Below the pieces are notes generated by a model. The model did no database searches and had not been told where the DNA came from. It saw only the letters and a list, made by a program, of their open reading frames with translations. A stretch of 64,000 nucleotides of DNA from Actinopolyspora xinjiangensis (GTDB taxonomy: Bacteria > Actinomycetota > Actinomycetes > Mycobacteriales > Pseudonocardiaceae). This document shows, in pieces, positions 19,510 through 28,548 of this stretch; position 1 is the first letter of the stretch, and each line of letters starts with the position of its first letter. Location of the stretch: assembly GCF_900104475.1 (NCBI RefSeq), contig NZ_FNJR01000015.1:1-64000 (forward strand), written 5' to 3'. The position numbers and the translations under genes were made by a program.

Positions 19510-20219
19510 CGCCAGGGGGGAGTCACCCACGGCGTTCTCGTCTCACGCAGGGTATGCTTCCGTCGGGCAGTTCGCTCGGTTCACGTCGATTCGCGCGTGG
19601 CGTCGGCGGGATCGTGCTGCGGATGTCGTATCGGATCCGTGTTCGACACGGGGGGCGGTTCCCCGCGGCCGGCCCCGTGGTTCTCGTCGCCAACCACAGT
19701 TCGCTCGCGGACGGTCCGGTGCTGTTCGGGACGCTGCCACGCGGCGCGGTGTTTCTGATCAAAAGGGAACTGTTCCACGGCCCGCTCGGCTGGGCACTGG
19801 GTAAGCTGGGGCATCTTCCGGTTCGTCGTGGCGCCCCCGATCGCCAGTCGCTTTCGGCGGCCCTGCGGATACTGCGTTCGGGTGGTGTGATCGGGGTGTT
19901 CCCGGAAGGGACACGTGCTGGATCGGTGGACACCGCGCAGCACGGTGCCGCTTGGTTGGCCCGTTCGACGGGGGCGTGGTTGCTGCCGGTCGTGTGCCGG
20001 GGTACCGCCCGGGAAGCGGGGCGAGCGCCTCGCTTCCGGCCGCGCGTGGACGTTCTCGTCGGCCACCCCCTCCGGCTTCCGGGAGGTGGGGGCAGGGCGG
20101 GACTGGCCGCGGCGACCGAACGCGTGCGCGGCGAGCTGGTCGATCTGCTCGCCGAACTCGACGGGAGCACGACCGGCTCCGACGAACCAGACGATGATGT
20201 GAGAGGGAACGAGGCGTGA
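19506..20219 (+). CDS. PlsC-like 1-acyl-glycerol-3-phosphate acyltransferase
   Basis: 237 residues from ATG 19506. The acyltransferase box NHSSLADGP (HX4D) lies near residue 64 and FPEGTR near 137, the glycerol-phosphate-contacting motif. A short N-terminal hydrophobic stretch may attach it to the membrane. It would make phosphatidic acid from lysophosphatidic acid. It overlaps both cmk (4 bp) and der (4 bp); a cmk-plsC-der order recurs in actinobacteria, while mycobacteria lack the middle gene here. Confidence 0.88.
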   Translation: MTPGGSHPRRSRLTQGMLPSGSSLGSRRFARGVGGIVLRMSYRIRVRHGGRFPAAGPVVLVANHSSLADGPVLFGTLPRGAVFLIKRELFHGPLGWALGKLGHLPVRRGAPDRQSLSAALRILRSGGVIGVFPEGTRAGSVDTAQHGAAWLARSTGAWLLPVVCRGTAREAGRAPRFRPRVDVLVGHPLRLPGGGGRAGLAAATERVRGELVDLLAELDGSTTGSDEPDDDVRGNEA

Positions 20220-21661
20220 GCGAAGAGCTGTTTGCCGACGCCGCCGAGGGTGCCGGACTCGACGGCACCTGGTCCGACGAGACGGACTGGGCCGACTACG
20301 ACCAGTTGGACGAGGAGTTCGACGAGGACTCGGAGGCCGGAGGGGGGCGCCCCGTGCTCGCGGTCGTCGGGAGACCGAACGTGGGCAAGTCCACCCTGGT
20401 GAACCGGCTGCTGGGTAGCAGGCAGGCCGTGGTCAAGGACACCCCCGGCGTCACCCGCGACCGGGTGAGCTACGACGCGGTGTGGAGTGGCCGCGCCTTC
20501 AGCGTGGTCGACACCGGCGGTTGGGACCCCGATGCCGACGGCATGTACGCCAGCGTCACCTCCCAGGCCGAGATGGCCATGTCCACCGCCGACGCGATCC
20601 TGTTCGTCGTCGATGCCAACGTGGGCGTCAGCGGCACCGACGAGGCCGCGGCCAGAGTGCTGCGGCGATCCAAGCGCCCCGTGATCGTGGTCGCGAACAA
20701 GGTCGACAGCCAGGGAGCAGAGGCCGGCACGGCCGAGCTGTGGTCCCTCGGCCTGGGGGAGCCGCACCCGGTGAGCGCGTTGCACGGTCGCGGTTCCGGG
20801 GACCTGCTCGACGAGGTGCTGCGCGTGCTGCCGGATACCCCTCGGGAACGCTTCGGCGGCGCGGCGGGGCCGCGCCGCGTTGCCCTGGTGGGCAAGCCGA
20901 ACGTCGGCAAGTCCAGCATGCTCAACCGCCTCGTCGGGGAGCAGCGGGCGGTCGTCGACGAGGTGGCGGGTACCACCGTCGATCCCGTCGATTCGCTGGT
21001 CGAGCTCGATGACGAGGTGTGGCGGTTCGTGGACACGGCCGGGCTGCGCAAGCGCGTCAAGACGGCCGACGGCACCGAGTACTACGCCTCGCTGCGGACC
21101 AAGGCCGCCATCGAGGCCGCCGAGGTCGCCATCGTGCTGATCGACGGTTCGAACCCGCTGACCGAGCAGGACCTGCGCATCATCAGCATGGTCATCGAGG
21201 CCGGTCGGGCGTTGGTGATCGCCTACAACAAGTGGGACATGGTCGACGACGAGCGCAGGCGGAGCCTGGAGAAGGAGATCGACCGTGATCTCGTTCGGGT
21301 GCGCTGGGCCGAGCGGGTGAACGTTTCGGCGTTGACCGGACGTGCCGTCGCCAAGCTGGCCCCAGCGTTGCGGGGGGCACTCGAGTCCTGGGACCAGCGC
21401 GTGTCCACCGGACAGATCAACTCCTGGTTGTCGGACATCGTCGCCGCCCACCCGCCGCCGGTGCGCGGCGGCAAGCAGCCCAAGATCATGTTCGCCACCC
21501 AGGCCCACTCTCGGCCGCCGACACTGGTGCTGTTCAGCTCCGGCTTCCTGGAGGCCGGTTACCGCAGGTTCCTGGAGCGTAAGTTCCGAGAGGCGTTCGG
21601 TTTCACCGGTAGTCCGGTTCGGGTCGTCGTCCGAGTCAGGGAACGCAAGAGCTCCCGCTGA
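20216..21661 (+). CDS. der: Ribosome-assembly GTPase Der (EngA)
   Basis: 481 residues from GTG 20216. An acidic N-terminal extension of about 45 residues precedes two tandem G domains: G1 motifs GRPNVGKST and [10 protein letters not shown]3 DTGGW and DTAGL, G4 NKVD and NKWD. A KH-like domain follows (about 375-481, ending in [10 protein letters not shown]). Der is essential for 50S subunit assembly. It is the last gene of the conserved block that began at the TPR gene. Confidence 0.96.
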   Translation: MSEELFADAAEGAGLDGTWSDETDWADYDQLDEEFDEDSEAGGGRPVLAVVGRPNVGKSTLVNRLLGSRQAVVKDTPGVTRDRVSYDAVWSGRAFSVVDTGGWDPDADGMYASVTSQAEMAMSTADAILFVVDANVGVSGTDEAAARVLRRSKRPVIVVANKVDSQGAEAGTAELWSLGLGEPHPVSALHGRGSGDLLDEVLRVLPDTPRERFGGAAGPRRVALVGKPNVGKSSMLNRLVGEQRAVVDEVAGTTVDPVDSLVELDDEVWRFVDTAGLRKRVKTADGTEYYASLRTKAAIEAAEVAIVLIDGSNPLTEQDLRIISMVIEAGRALVIAYNKWDMVDDERRRSLEKEIDRDLVRVRWAERVNVSALTGRAVAKLAPALRGALESWDQRVSTGQINSWLSDIVAAHPPPVRGGKQPKIMFATQAHSRPPTLVLFSSGFLEAGYRRFLERKFREAFGFTGSPVRVVVRVRERKSSR

Positions 21662-21751
21662 CCACCGACCGCTCCGGCGGCCGCCGTTCGTGGTGTAGTG
21701 TGACGCGGAGCCCGGCACCTGTCCGAGTTCCGAGACGACAAGGTGCGAGTC

Positions 21752-22585
21752 ATGCGTCGACTACCGCTGCCCGGCGGTGGGGAACTGCCCGTGCTCGGGC
21801 AGGGAACCTGGGGAATGGGAGAGCGCAACGCGCGGCGTGACGCCGAGGTCGAGGCGTTGCGTCGTGGTCTCGACGTGGGGATCGAACTGATCGACACCGC
21901 CGAGATGTACGGCGGTGGCGGTGCGGAGCGGGTCGTGGGAACCGCGCTCGAAGGACGTCGGGACGAGGCGTTCCTCGTCTCCAAGGTGTTCCCGCACAAC
22001 GCCGACCGTTCCGGCACCGTGGCCGCCTGCGAACGAAGTCTGCGCCGGTTGGACACGGACAGGTTGGATCTCTACCTGCTGCACTGGCGCGGTTCTACCC
22101 CGCTGGAGGAGACGATGGAAGCGTTCGAACGTCTCCAGCGTGACGGCAAGATCCGCCACTTCGGCGTGAGCAACTTCGACGTCGCGGACATGAACGATCT
22201 CTTCGTCGCCGGAGCGGGTACCAGGGCGGTGACCGACCAGGTGCTGTACAACCTCACCCGGCGCGGTCCCGAGTTCGACCTGTTGCCCTGGTGTCGGGAG
22301 CGAGACCTGCCGGTGATGGCGTACTCGCCGATCGAGCAGGGCAGACTGCTCGATGATCCGGTGCTCGGTGCGGTCGCCGCCGAACGCGGTGTCACCCCTG
22401 CCCAGGTGGCGCTGGCCTGGGTACTGCGCCAGGACGGCGTGTGCGCCATCCCCAAGGCGGCCACGGTGGAGCACGTCGACCACAACCGAGCCGCCGTGGA
22501 CCTCTCGCTCTCCGACGACGAGCTCACTCGTCTCGAAGCCCGCTTCCCGCCGCCCGACGCTCCCGAGCCGCTGGAGATACTCTGA
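21752..22585 (+). CDS. Aldo/keto reductase
   Basis: 277 residues from ATG 21752 with AAGGTG 6 nt upstream; GTG 21743 is a less likely alternative. The TIM-barrel AKR family motifs are present: LIDTAEMYGGGGAERVVG with the catalytic Asp and Tyr, VSKVF with the Lys, and LLHWRG with the His. NADPH-binding IPKAATVEHVDHN lies near the C-terminus. The substrate is unknown. It stands alone, facing the S9 peptidase gene, with a shared terminator at 22796-22836. Confidence 0.9.
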   Translation: MRRLPLPGGGELPVLGQGTWGMGERNARRDAEVEALRRGLDVGIELIDTAEMYGGGGAERVVGTALEGRRDEAFLVSKVFPHNADRSGTVAACERSLRRLDTDRLDLYLLHWRGSTPLEETMEAFERLQRDGKIRHFGVSNFDVADMNDLFVAGAGTRAVTDQVLYNLTRRGPEFDLLPWCRERDLPVMAYSPIEQGRLLDDPVLGAVAAERGVTPAQVALAWVLRQDGVCAIPKAATVEHVDHNRAAVDLSLSDDELTRLEARFPPPDAPEPLEIL

Positions 22586-22711
22586 ACGGCGATCGTCCCC
22601 GGCCGCGGGGCCGGCATCACCGCACCCCGTCGAGCTGAAGGGGAGGGCGAACGGCCGGCGGGCCCACGCCTCGTGCCGCCTGTCACCGCCCGGATCGTCT
22701 CCTGACGCGAA

Positions 22712-22743
22712 AGTCGTACCCCGCCGGAGTCGTACCCCGCCGG
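22712..22743. repeat. 16-bp tandem duplication
   Basis: AGTCGTACCCCGCCGG occurs twice head to tail (22712-22727 and 22728-22743) in the space between two convergent genes. It looks like simple local duplication; no function is suggested. Confidence 0.8.
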
Positions 22744-22795
22744 GTACGTCCCCCTCGAGGGAACACGACGCGGGGGTTCCGGCGCCGGTACGGTT

Positions 22796-22836
22796 CGCGT
22801 GGTGCCTTCGGCGGGATACGTCGAAGGCACCACGCG
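22796..22836. terminator. Bidirectional terminator
   Basis: CGCGTGGTGCCTTCG (22796-22810) and CGAAGGCACCACGCG (22822-22836) form a perfect 15-bp stem with an 11-nt loop. It lies between the convergent aldo/keto reductase and S9 peptidase genes. Confidence 0.85.
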
Positions 22837-22860
22837 GTGGACGGCCCGACGGGCGAGGGG

Positions 22861-24990
22861 TCAGTCGGTCGGCCCGCTGTCCCCCGGGGAACTCGCCGAC
22901 AGCCCGAGAGCGCGGCGCAGGAAGTCCAGCTGCAGCAACAGCAGGTTCTCGCTCTTGCTCTCCGAGGTCGGCATGTGGGTGACGCCTGGCAGCGGCAACA
23001 GGGTGTGCGGCCTGCCAGCCGCTGTCAGCGCTTCGGACAGCCGCAGGGAGTGCGCGAACACCACGTTGTCGTCGACGGTGCCGTGCACCAGCATCAGGTC
23101 CCTGCGCAGCTCGGGTGCCATCTCGAGCAGTGAGTTCGCCGCGTACGTCTCGGGGTTTAGCTTCGGGTCACCGAGATAGCGTTCGGTGTAGTGCGTGTCG
23201 TAGAGCCGAAAGTCGCAGACCGGCGCTCCCGCCACGGCCGCGTGGAAGACGTCCGGGCGCCGCAGCACCGCCAGCGCGGCCAGGTAGCCACCGAACGACC
23301 ACCCCCTGATCCCCACTCGGTCGAGGTCCAGGTCGGTGCGTTCGGCCGCGCAGGCGTGCAGCGCGTCCACCTGGTCGTGCAGCGGAACCCCGGCGAAGTC
23401 ACCGGCGATCGCGCGGTCCCATTCCGGGCCGCGCCCGGCCATACCCCGGCCGTCCGTGACGAGCACGGCGAATCCCTGATCGGCGAACCACTGCGGTGTC
23501 AGGTAGCCCTGCTGCTTCCGCAGCACCCGCTGCGCCTGCGGGCCCCCGTAGGGATCCAGCAGCACCGGAAGCTTCCCGTGCTCGGGACGGTGTCCGTGTG
23601 GCAGCAGCAACGCGCTGCACAACTCGCGCGCGCCGAGCCGTAGCAGCTCCACACGTGGCGTGATCGTGCTCGACTCGGCCAGCGAGGCGATCTCTCCTAT
23701 CGGGGTGTCCTCGCGCAGCACGCGCACCGTGGTGTGCAGCTGCCGCAACCCGCTCGAGGACAGGACCGTCACCGGGCCGCCACGCCTGGCACCGTGTACC
23801 CCTGCCTCGTCGGACAGTCTCCGCACCCCGGCTTCGGTCACACGGTAGACGTGGGACTGGGTGGGGTCCCATTCCGAGGCGGTCACCAGGATGTCGTGGG
23901 GGCCGACGTCCAGCACCGCACGGACCTGCAGTTCAGGGCCCGTCCAGTCAGCTCCGTCGACCAGCAGCCGGTAGGCGCCGTCCAGCGCGGCGATCCGAAC
24001 CAGGCGTCCGTCGGGGGTCCAGGCGGGCCAGCCGGTTTTGATCTCGATCCAGTGCGGGTCAGTGTCGCGGTGCAGTTCCGTCGTGTCACCGGTCTCGGGA
24101 TCCACCGCCAGCACCAGCTGGCTGCGCTGGTCGCGGCTCTGCACCGCCAGCAGTGGCCTGCCGTGTGGCGACCAGTGAACCTCCACCAGGTACGGATGAC
24201 TCCCGCGGTCCCAGCGCACCGGAAGCCGTTCGCCGAACCCCGCGTCGTCCACCCGCAGCAGTTCCAGCGTGACGTCGGCGTTGGCCTCGCCGGCCGCCGG
24301 GTACGCCATCGTCCTCGGTGCTCGTGCGGGATGGGTGGGATCGGCCAGGCTCCACCGCGCCACTTCGGACTCGTCCACCCGGGCGGCCAGGACCGTCGAA
24401 CCGTCGGGGGACCACCAGTAGCCGCGGGCACGGTTCATCTCCTCGGCCGCGACGAACTCCGCGATGCCCCACTGGACCCGTTCGTGCTCGGGCTCGGCCA
24501 GTGCTCTGTCACCGGAGCCGTCGAAACCGATCACGCGCAGTTCGCCCCGCGAGGTGTAGGCCACGCGGGCGCCCGAGCCGTCCGGACGCGGGTCGGCGGC
24601 CGGATACTGTGCCGGCAACCTGCGGACCAGCCCGGTTTCCGGTTCGCTGACGAACAACTCACCCGAGAGTGTGAAAACCACCCGTCGGGCGTTGTCGTCC
24701 ACCGCATAGGCGGTGATCCCGGAGGCGCGCTCCCGGACGCGTTCCCGTCGTGCCAGCTCCGCTTCCGAGACGACATCGGTGTCTTCGAGCTGTGCGGGAT
24801 CGGCCAGGAGGCGTTCCGTCGCTTCGGTGGTGTCGAACAACCAGAGTGCGTTGCTCCGATCGGTACCGCTGGACGACCGCAGGAACAGCACCCGTTGCCC
24901 GTCCGGTGCGACGGTGAAACTGCGAGGGGCGCCCAGTGTGAATCCTTGGGTCCGGGCGCTGTGGCGAGGGAACGTATCGGCTGCGGTCAT
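22861..24990 (-). CDS. S9 family (dipeptidyl peptidase IV type) peptidase
   Basis: 709 residues from ATG 24990. The N-terminal two thirds form a DPP-IV type beta propeller, with repeated WSPDG and WTPDGR blades and the substrate-contacting EFVAAEEMNRARGYWW. The C-terminal alpha/beta hydrolase has Ser565 in GWSFGGYLA, an Asp in TVDDNV and His672 in GVTHMP. There is no signal peptide or membrane anchor, so it is probably cytosolic. It would release N-terminal dipeptides, often after Pro or Ala. It stands alone, 120 bp from the nucleoside transporter gene. Confidence 0.92.
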   Translation of the reverse strand: MTAADTFPRHSARTQGFTLGAPRSFTVAPDGQRVLFLRSSSGTDRSNALWLFDTTEATERLLADPAQLEDTDVVSEAELARRERVRERASGITAYAVDDNARRVVFTLSGELFVSEPETGLVRRLPAQYPAADPRPDGSGARVAYTSRGELRVIGFDGSGDRALAEPEHERVQWGIAEFVAAEEMNRARGYWWSPDGSTVLAARVDESEVARWSLADPTHPARAPRTMAYPAAGEANADVTLELLRVDDAGFGERLPVRWDRGSHPYLVEVHWSPHGRPLLAVQSRDQRSQLVLAVDPETGDTTELHRDTDPHWIEIKTGWPAWTPDGRLVRIAALDGAYRLLVDGADWTGPELQVRAVLDVGPHDILVTASEWDPTQSHVYRVTEAGVRRLSDEAGVHGARRGGPVTVLSSSGLRQLHTTVRVLREDTPIGEIASLAESSTITPRVELLRLGARELCSALLLPHGHRPEHGKLPVLLDPYGGPQAQRVLRKQQGYLTPQWFADQGFAVLVTDGRGMAGRGPEWDRAIAGDFAGVPLHDQVDALHACAAERTDLDLDRVGIRGWSFGGYLAALAVLRRPDVFHAAVAGAPVCDFRLYDTHYTERYLGDPKLNPETYAANSLLEMAPELRRDLMLVHGTVDDNVVFAHSLRLSEALTAAGRPHTLLPLPGVTHMPTSESKSENLLLLQLDFLRRALGLSASSPGDSGPTD

Positions 24991-25110
24991 GACCGCAGCC
25001 TGTCAAAAGGCTCCGGGGTAGTGACCGGGTGGTCCGGTCGACCGTGCCGGGCATCCGCCGGTGGGCGGTCACCGTGACGCGAGTTACACGTACGGTGACC
25101 GCCGCTTCGC

Positions 25111-26445
25111 TCAACCGATGACCATCCCCGCGATGGTGGCGCTCATCAAATTGGCCAGTGTTCCCGCCAGCACGGCTCTGAGCCCGAGCTTGGCTATCAG
25201 CGGCCTGCGGCTCGGTACCAGACCGCCCAGTCCGCCCAACAGGATCGCCAACGAGCTGAAGTTGGCGAACCCGGTCAGGGCGAACGTAATGATCACGGTG
25301 GTGCGCTCGGTGAAGGCGCCCGCCTCGGCCTGGGGGCCGAAGTCGGCGAAGGCGACGAACTCGTTGAGGACCAGCTTCTGCCCCAGGAAGGTGCCGGCCT
25401 CGATCGCCTCGTTGAACGGGATGCCGACCGCGACCATGACGGGAGAGAAAACGTAGCCGAGGATCTGCTGGAAGGTGAGGTCCTCCAGGCCGAACAGCCC
25501 GCCGACGCCACCGATGATCAGATTGAGCAGCGCGATCAGCGAGATGAACGCGAACAGCATCGCTCCCACGTTGAGGGCGAGCTTGAGCCCGTCGGAGGCC
25601 CCCACGGCGGCGGCGTCGATGACGTTGCGGGGTTTTTCGGTCTCCTGCTCGTGTTCGGTGGCCGAGCTCGCGGCTCCGCCTCCGGTTTCGGCTTCCTCCG
25701 CCGGTCCGGCGGCAGGCTCCTCCGGAGGCTTGGCCGCGCCCGTGGTGCTGGCGACGACGGCCTCGTCACTGCGGGGTTGCTCGGTCTCGGGCACGATGAT
25801 CTTGGCCATCAGCAGTCCGGCGGGTGCGGCCATGAAGCTGGCGGCGATCAGGTACTCCAGGTCGGCCCCCAGCAATGAGTAACCGACGAGCACGGTGCCT
25901 GCCACTGTGGACAGCCCGCCCGCCATCACCGCGAAGAACTCGGAGCGGGTCATCCCGGCCAGGTAAGGCCGGATCACCAGTGGAGCCTCGGTCTGTCCCA
26001 CGAAGATGTTGGCCGTGGCGTTGAGTGACTCGGCCTTGGTGGTGCCCAGTATCTTCTGCAGTCCGCCGCCGATGATGCGGACCACCCACTGCAGGATGTT
26101 CCAATGGTAGAGCACCGCGCTCAGCGAAGCGATGAACACGATGATCGGCAGTACCTGGAAGGCGAACAGCGTGGTCCCCTCGTCCATCAGGTCCAGCAGC
26201 GGCCCCACCATGAAGTCGATGCCCTCGTTGGCCGAGTCGATCACCTTGCCCACGCCGTCGGCGACCCCTTCCAGGGCCCGCTTCCCGGTTTCCCAGCGCA
26301 GCACGAGAAACCCGAAGACCACTTGGAGAGCCAGGGCCCCCAGAACCGTGCGAGGCCTTATCGAGCGCGGGCTGGTCGACAGGGCGACCGCGATCAGCAG
26401 CAGTATGATCATGCCGCCGATACCCCATAGCACGTGCACGAGCAT
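25111..26445 (-). CDS. NupC-type concentrative nucleoside transporter
   Basis: 444 residues from ATG 26445 with AAAGGA 3 to 4 nt upstream; the longer open frame back to 26754 does not look coding. Family motifs include [20 protein letters not shown] and [20 protein letters not shown], plus the C-terminal [20 protein letters not shown]. It couples nucleoside uptake to Na+ or H+. An acidic Ala/Glu/Pro-rich insert of about 70 residues lies before [19 protein letters not shown], unlike the short loop of E. coli NupC. Confidence 0.9.
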   Translation of the reverse strand: MLVHVLWGIGGMIILLLIAVALSTSPRSIRPRTVLGALALQVVFGFLVLRWETGKRALEGVADGVGKVIDSANEGIDFMVGPLLDLMDEGTTLFAFQVLPIIVFIASLSAVLYHWNILQWVVRIIGGGLQKILGTTKAESLNATANIFVGQTEAPLVIRPYLAGMTRSEFFAVMAGGLSTVAGTVLVGYSLLGADLEYLIAASFMAAPAGLLMAKIIVPETEQPRSDEAVVASTTGAAKPPEEPAAGPAEEAETGGGAASSATEHEQETEKPRNVIDAAAVGASDGLKLALNVGAMLFAFISLIALLNLIIGGVGGLFGLEDLTFQQILGYVFSPVMVAVGIPFNEAIEAGTFLGQKLVLNEFVAFADFGPQAEAGAFTERTTVIITFALTGFANFSSLAILLGGLGGLVPSRRPLIAKLGLRAVLAGTLANLMSATIAGMVIG

Positions 26446-26817
26446 CGTCCTTTCACGCTGTTCCGATCGCGCGGCGGGGTCTCGCCCGAGGCGAACCGGA
26501 ACTGTCGACGCCACGGATGGTTTGGTCGCCGAATATTGGCATGCGGCGGGTTGGCACGACATCTCGGGAGCGGCTTCGTTTCTCTTCGGAAACAAATTTT
26601 TCCGTATCGCGGAAAAGATTCGTTCGTGTTCGGCACAGTACCGGATCACGTGCCGTCGCCGGGGGTCCTGCCGTTCGTCGATGTGACGACTGCGCTCAGG
26701 CATGGTGGTGGGCCGGCGACGGGCCGGGGGAGCGATCAGAGCGAGGGGCGTCACCCGGCCGGAGAAACCTCTCAGATGAGTGAGAGGCTGCCTCGCGCGG
26801 AGTGATGGAAGGCTGGG
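26446..26817 (-). promoter_or_regulatory. nupC upstream region with operator-like repeats
   Basis: 372 bp without a gene. The inverted repeat TTTTCCG-TATCG-CGGAAAA (26598-26616) overlaps a second one formed by CGGAAA (26587-26592) and TTTCCG (26599-26604). The area is markedly AT-richer than its surroundings. It lies about 150 bp upstream of the nupC start and may bind a regulator of nucleoside uptake. No open frame here looks real. Confidence 0.4.
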
Positions 26818-27135
26818 TCAGCGGCGCTGCTCGATCGCGGCCGCCAGTTTGCGAATGAATACGAACATCAGCGGAAACGCCCCCAGGATCGCCCAGCGTG
26901 CGTCATCGAGCCACAGCCACAGCAGCAGGCCGATCAGCAGGGCGAACAGCCCCGCTCGCGCCGCCCAGTCGGCCCCGGCGTGTCGTAACCGGGCCCACAC
27001 CAGAGCGATGGCCGCGATCAGTATCCCGGCGAGCAGCCAGTCCCAGTGCAGCGTGAACATCGCCACGAGCAGGCCCAATGCTGGTCCTGCCGCCGCGATG
27101 TAGATGTCGTTGCGGGTGATGGCGGGTTTTTTCAT
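26818..27135 (-). CDS. Small integral membrane protein
   Basis: 105 residues from ATG 27135. Four hydrophobic segments: IYIAAAGPALGLLVAMFTL, WLLAGILIAAIALVWA, AGLFALLIGLLLWLWL and AILGAFPLMFVFI. The tail AAAIEQRR is basic and probably cytosolic. No family was recognised with certainty. It lies 372 bp upstream of nupC on the same strand and 225 bp downstream of cutA. Function unknown. Confidence 0.7.
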   Translation of the reverse strand: MKKPAITRNDIYIAAAGPALGLLVAMFTLHWDWLLAGILIAAIALVWARLRHAGADWAARAGLFALLIGLLLWLWLDDARWAILGAFPLMFVFIRKLAAAIEQRR

Positions 27136-27360
27136 CCGGCTGGGTCCTTGCCTCGCCGCGGGCGCGACGCGTGTTGCTGCCAGTCCGACCGTGTTCCCGC
27201 GAGCACGTGCCGTGGGGAACCGGCATCGAGGTTGGAAGTGTTCGCCGGGGAGTCTACGACGGCTGCGGAGCGGTGATCGTCGGGCGGACCCCCGCTGGGA
27301 CGGGAATGTCGGCAGGGAGGGGCCGCCGCGTGCCGATCGCGGGGACAGGCTCGACTCCGT

Positions 27361-27678
27361 TCAGGGAGTGGTTTCCTCCTTTACCCAGGAGAGGTACTGG
27401 TCGTTGCCGGTCACGATGGGGACGGCGATGATCTCGGGAACGTCGTAGTTGTGCCGCTCCTCGAGGTGTTCACGCAGTTCCGTCACCCGGTCCCGGGATG
27501 TTTTGATCTGAAGCTGCCACTCCTGCTCGTCCTCGACGCCTCCCTCCCACCGGAAGAAGCTGCGGATGGGCACGACCTGTACGCACGCACCGAGCCGGGC
27601 GTCGACGACACCGCGGGCCAGTTCTCCCGCGGCGTGTTCGGAATCTGTGGTGGTGACAACCTGCACGTATTCGGTCAT
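27361..27678 (-). CDS. cutA: CutA divalent-cation tolerance protein
   Basis: 105 residues from ATG 27678, the normal length. CutA signatures are YVQVVTTTDSEHAAGELARG, ARLGACVQVVPIRSFFRWEG and EIIAVPIVTGNDQYLSWVKE. CutA forms very stable trimers with a ferredoxin-like fold. Despite its name, its link to copper tolerance is weak and its role is unsettled. It diverges from the DUF2795 gene; the 197 bp between them must hold both promoters. Confidence 0.93.
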   Translation of the reverse strand: MTEYVQVVTTTDSEHAAGELARGVVDARLGACVQVVPIRSFFRWEGGVEDEQEWQLQIKTSRDRVTELREHLEERHNYDVPEIIAVPIVTGNDQYLSWVKEETTP

Positions 27679-27875
27679 GTCGTCAGGCTAGCGACCGCGT
27701 TGCCGAAATGATCCCACCCACCGAGGCGCTCGGCACGAACGCGGAGCGCTCCGTGTGCGAACAGGTGTCGAACCCTGCTCACCGGGGTAACCCGTTCGGC
27801 GGGAAACGTCGTGTGCTGCCGGGCGGCGTTGTGAGACTGTCGTTTCCGCAGCGCGTACTGAGGAAGGATCGAGTG

Positions 27876-28088
27876 ATGACCGATGCCGACGAACGTCGGG
27901 TGAGCAAGGCGCTGCAGGGACTGGAGTTCCCCGCGGACAAGGCGGATCTGATCCGCTACGCAGAGGACGGGGAGGCCGATCCCCGTACATTGCGCGCGCT
28001 GCGGGCGCTGCCGGAGGGCGCATACCAGGACAGCGGCGAGGTCGAGCGCTGTGTTCCACAACGCCCGGAGCAGGCACCGGGGCGCTGA
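27876..28088 (+). CDS. DUF2795 small protein
   Basis: 70 residues from ATG 27876, with AGGAAGGA at 27861-27868 as a good ribosome binding site. The upstream open frame to 27708 lacks start signals. The sequence has the DUF2795 pattern: ALQGLEFPADKADLIRYA then LRALRALPEGAYQDSGEV. These short helical proteins are widespread in actinobacteria with no known function. It shares an orientation with the pterin dehydratase gene 152 bp downstream. Confidence 0.82.
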   Translation: MTDADERRVSKALQGLEFPADKADLIRYAEDGEADPRTLRALRALPEGAYQDSGEVERCVPQRPEQAPGR

Positions 28089-28240
28089 GTCCGCCGCGCG
28101 GTTCGACACGCCGACGCGAAGTCCGTTTCCGCGTCGGCGCGCCGGGCAGGGTGATCATCGGGGTGCCGGTTCCTCTGGTACAACTCCCGAGCCGGCACCA
28201 CGTCCGGTGACCGTCGACGAGCAGCGTTGAGGAGAGCTCG

Positions 28241-28534
28241 ATGCCCGAACTGTTGTCGCAGGACACGATCGAGAACAGGCTCGCGGAGCTGGAAGACTGG
28301 CATTACCGGGACTCGGCCGTGCACAAGACTTGGAAGCTCAAGGGCTTCCTCACCGCGATGAGCTTCGCCAACGCGATCGCCCATCTCGCCAACGAGGCCG
28401 ACCACCACCCCGATCTGTCCGTGCACGACTACAACCGACTCACCGTGCGGATCACCACTCACTCGGCGGGCGGGGTCACCGAGAACGATCTGTCGATGGC
28501 CGAGCGGATAGAACGGCTGCGTCACGGTGGTTGA
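28241..28534 (+). CDS. Pterin-4a-carbinolamine dehydratase
   Basis: 97 residues from ATG 28241 with GAGGAGAG upstream. The family motif is HHPDLSVHDYNRLTVRITTH, where the His pair acts in dehydration, preceded by FANAIAHLANEADHHP. The enzyme recycles tetrahydropterin cofactor after aromatic amino acid hydroxylation. No hydroxylase gene is nearby, so the physiological partner is unknown here. Full length for the family. Confidence 0.93.
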   Translation: MPELLSQDTIENRLAELEDWHYRDSAVHKTWKLKGFLTAMSFANAIAHLANEADHHPDLSVHDYNRLTVRITTHSAGGVTENDLSMAERIERLRHGG

Positions 28535-28548
28535 GTCGCGGGCGTGCC

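Noticed and set aside
19523-21718. A 731-codon minus-strand open frame opposite the acyltransferase and der
   Set aside because: It is a codon-bias shadow of two well-identified genes on the plus strand.
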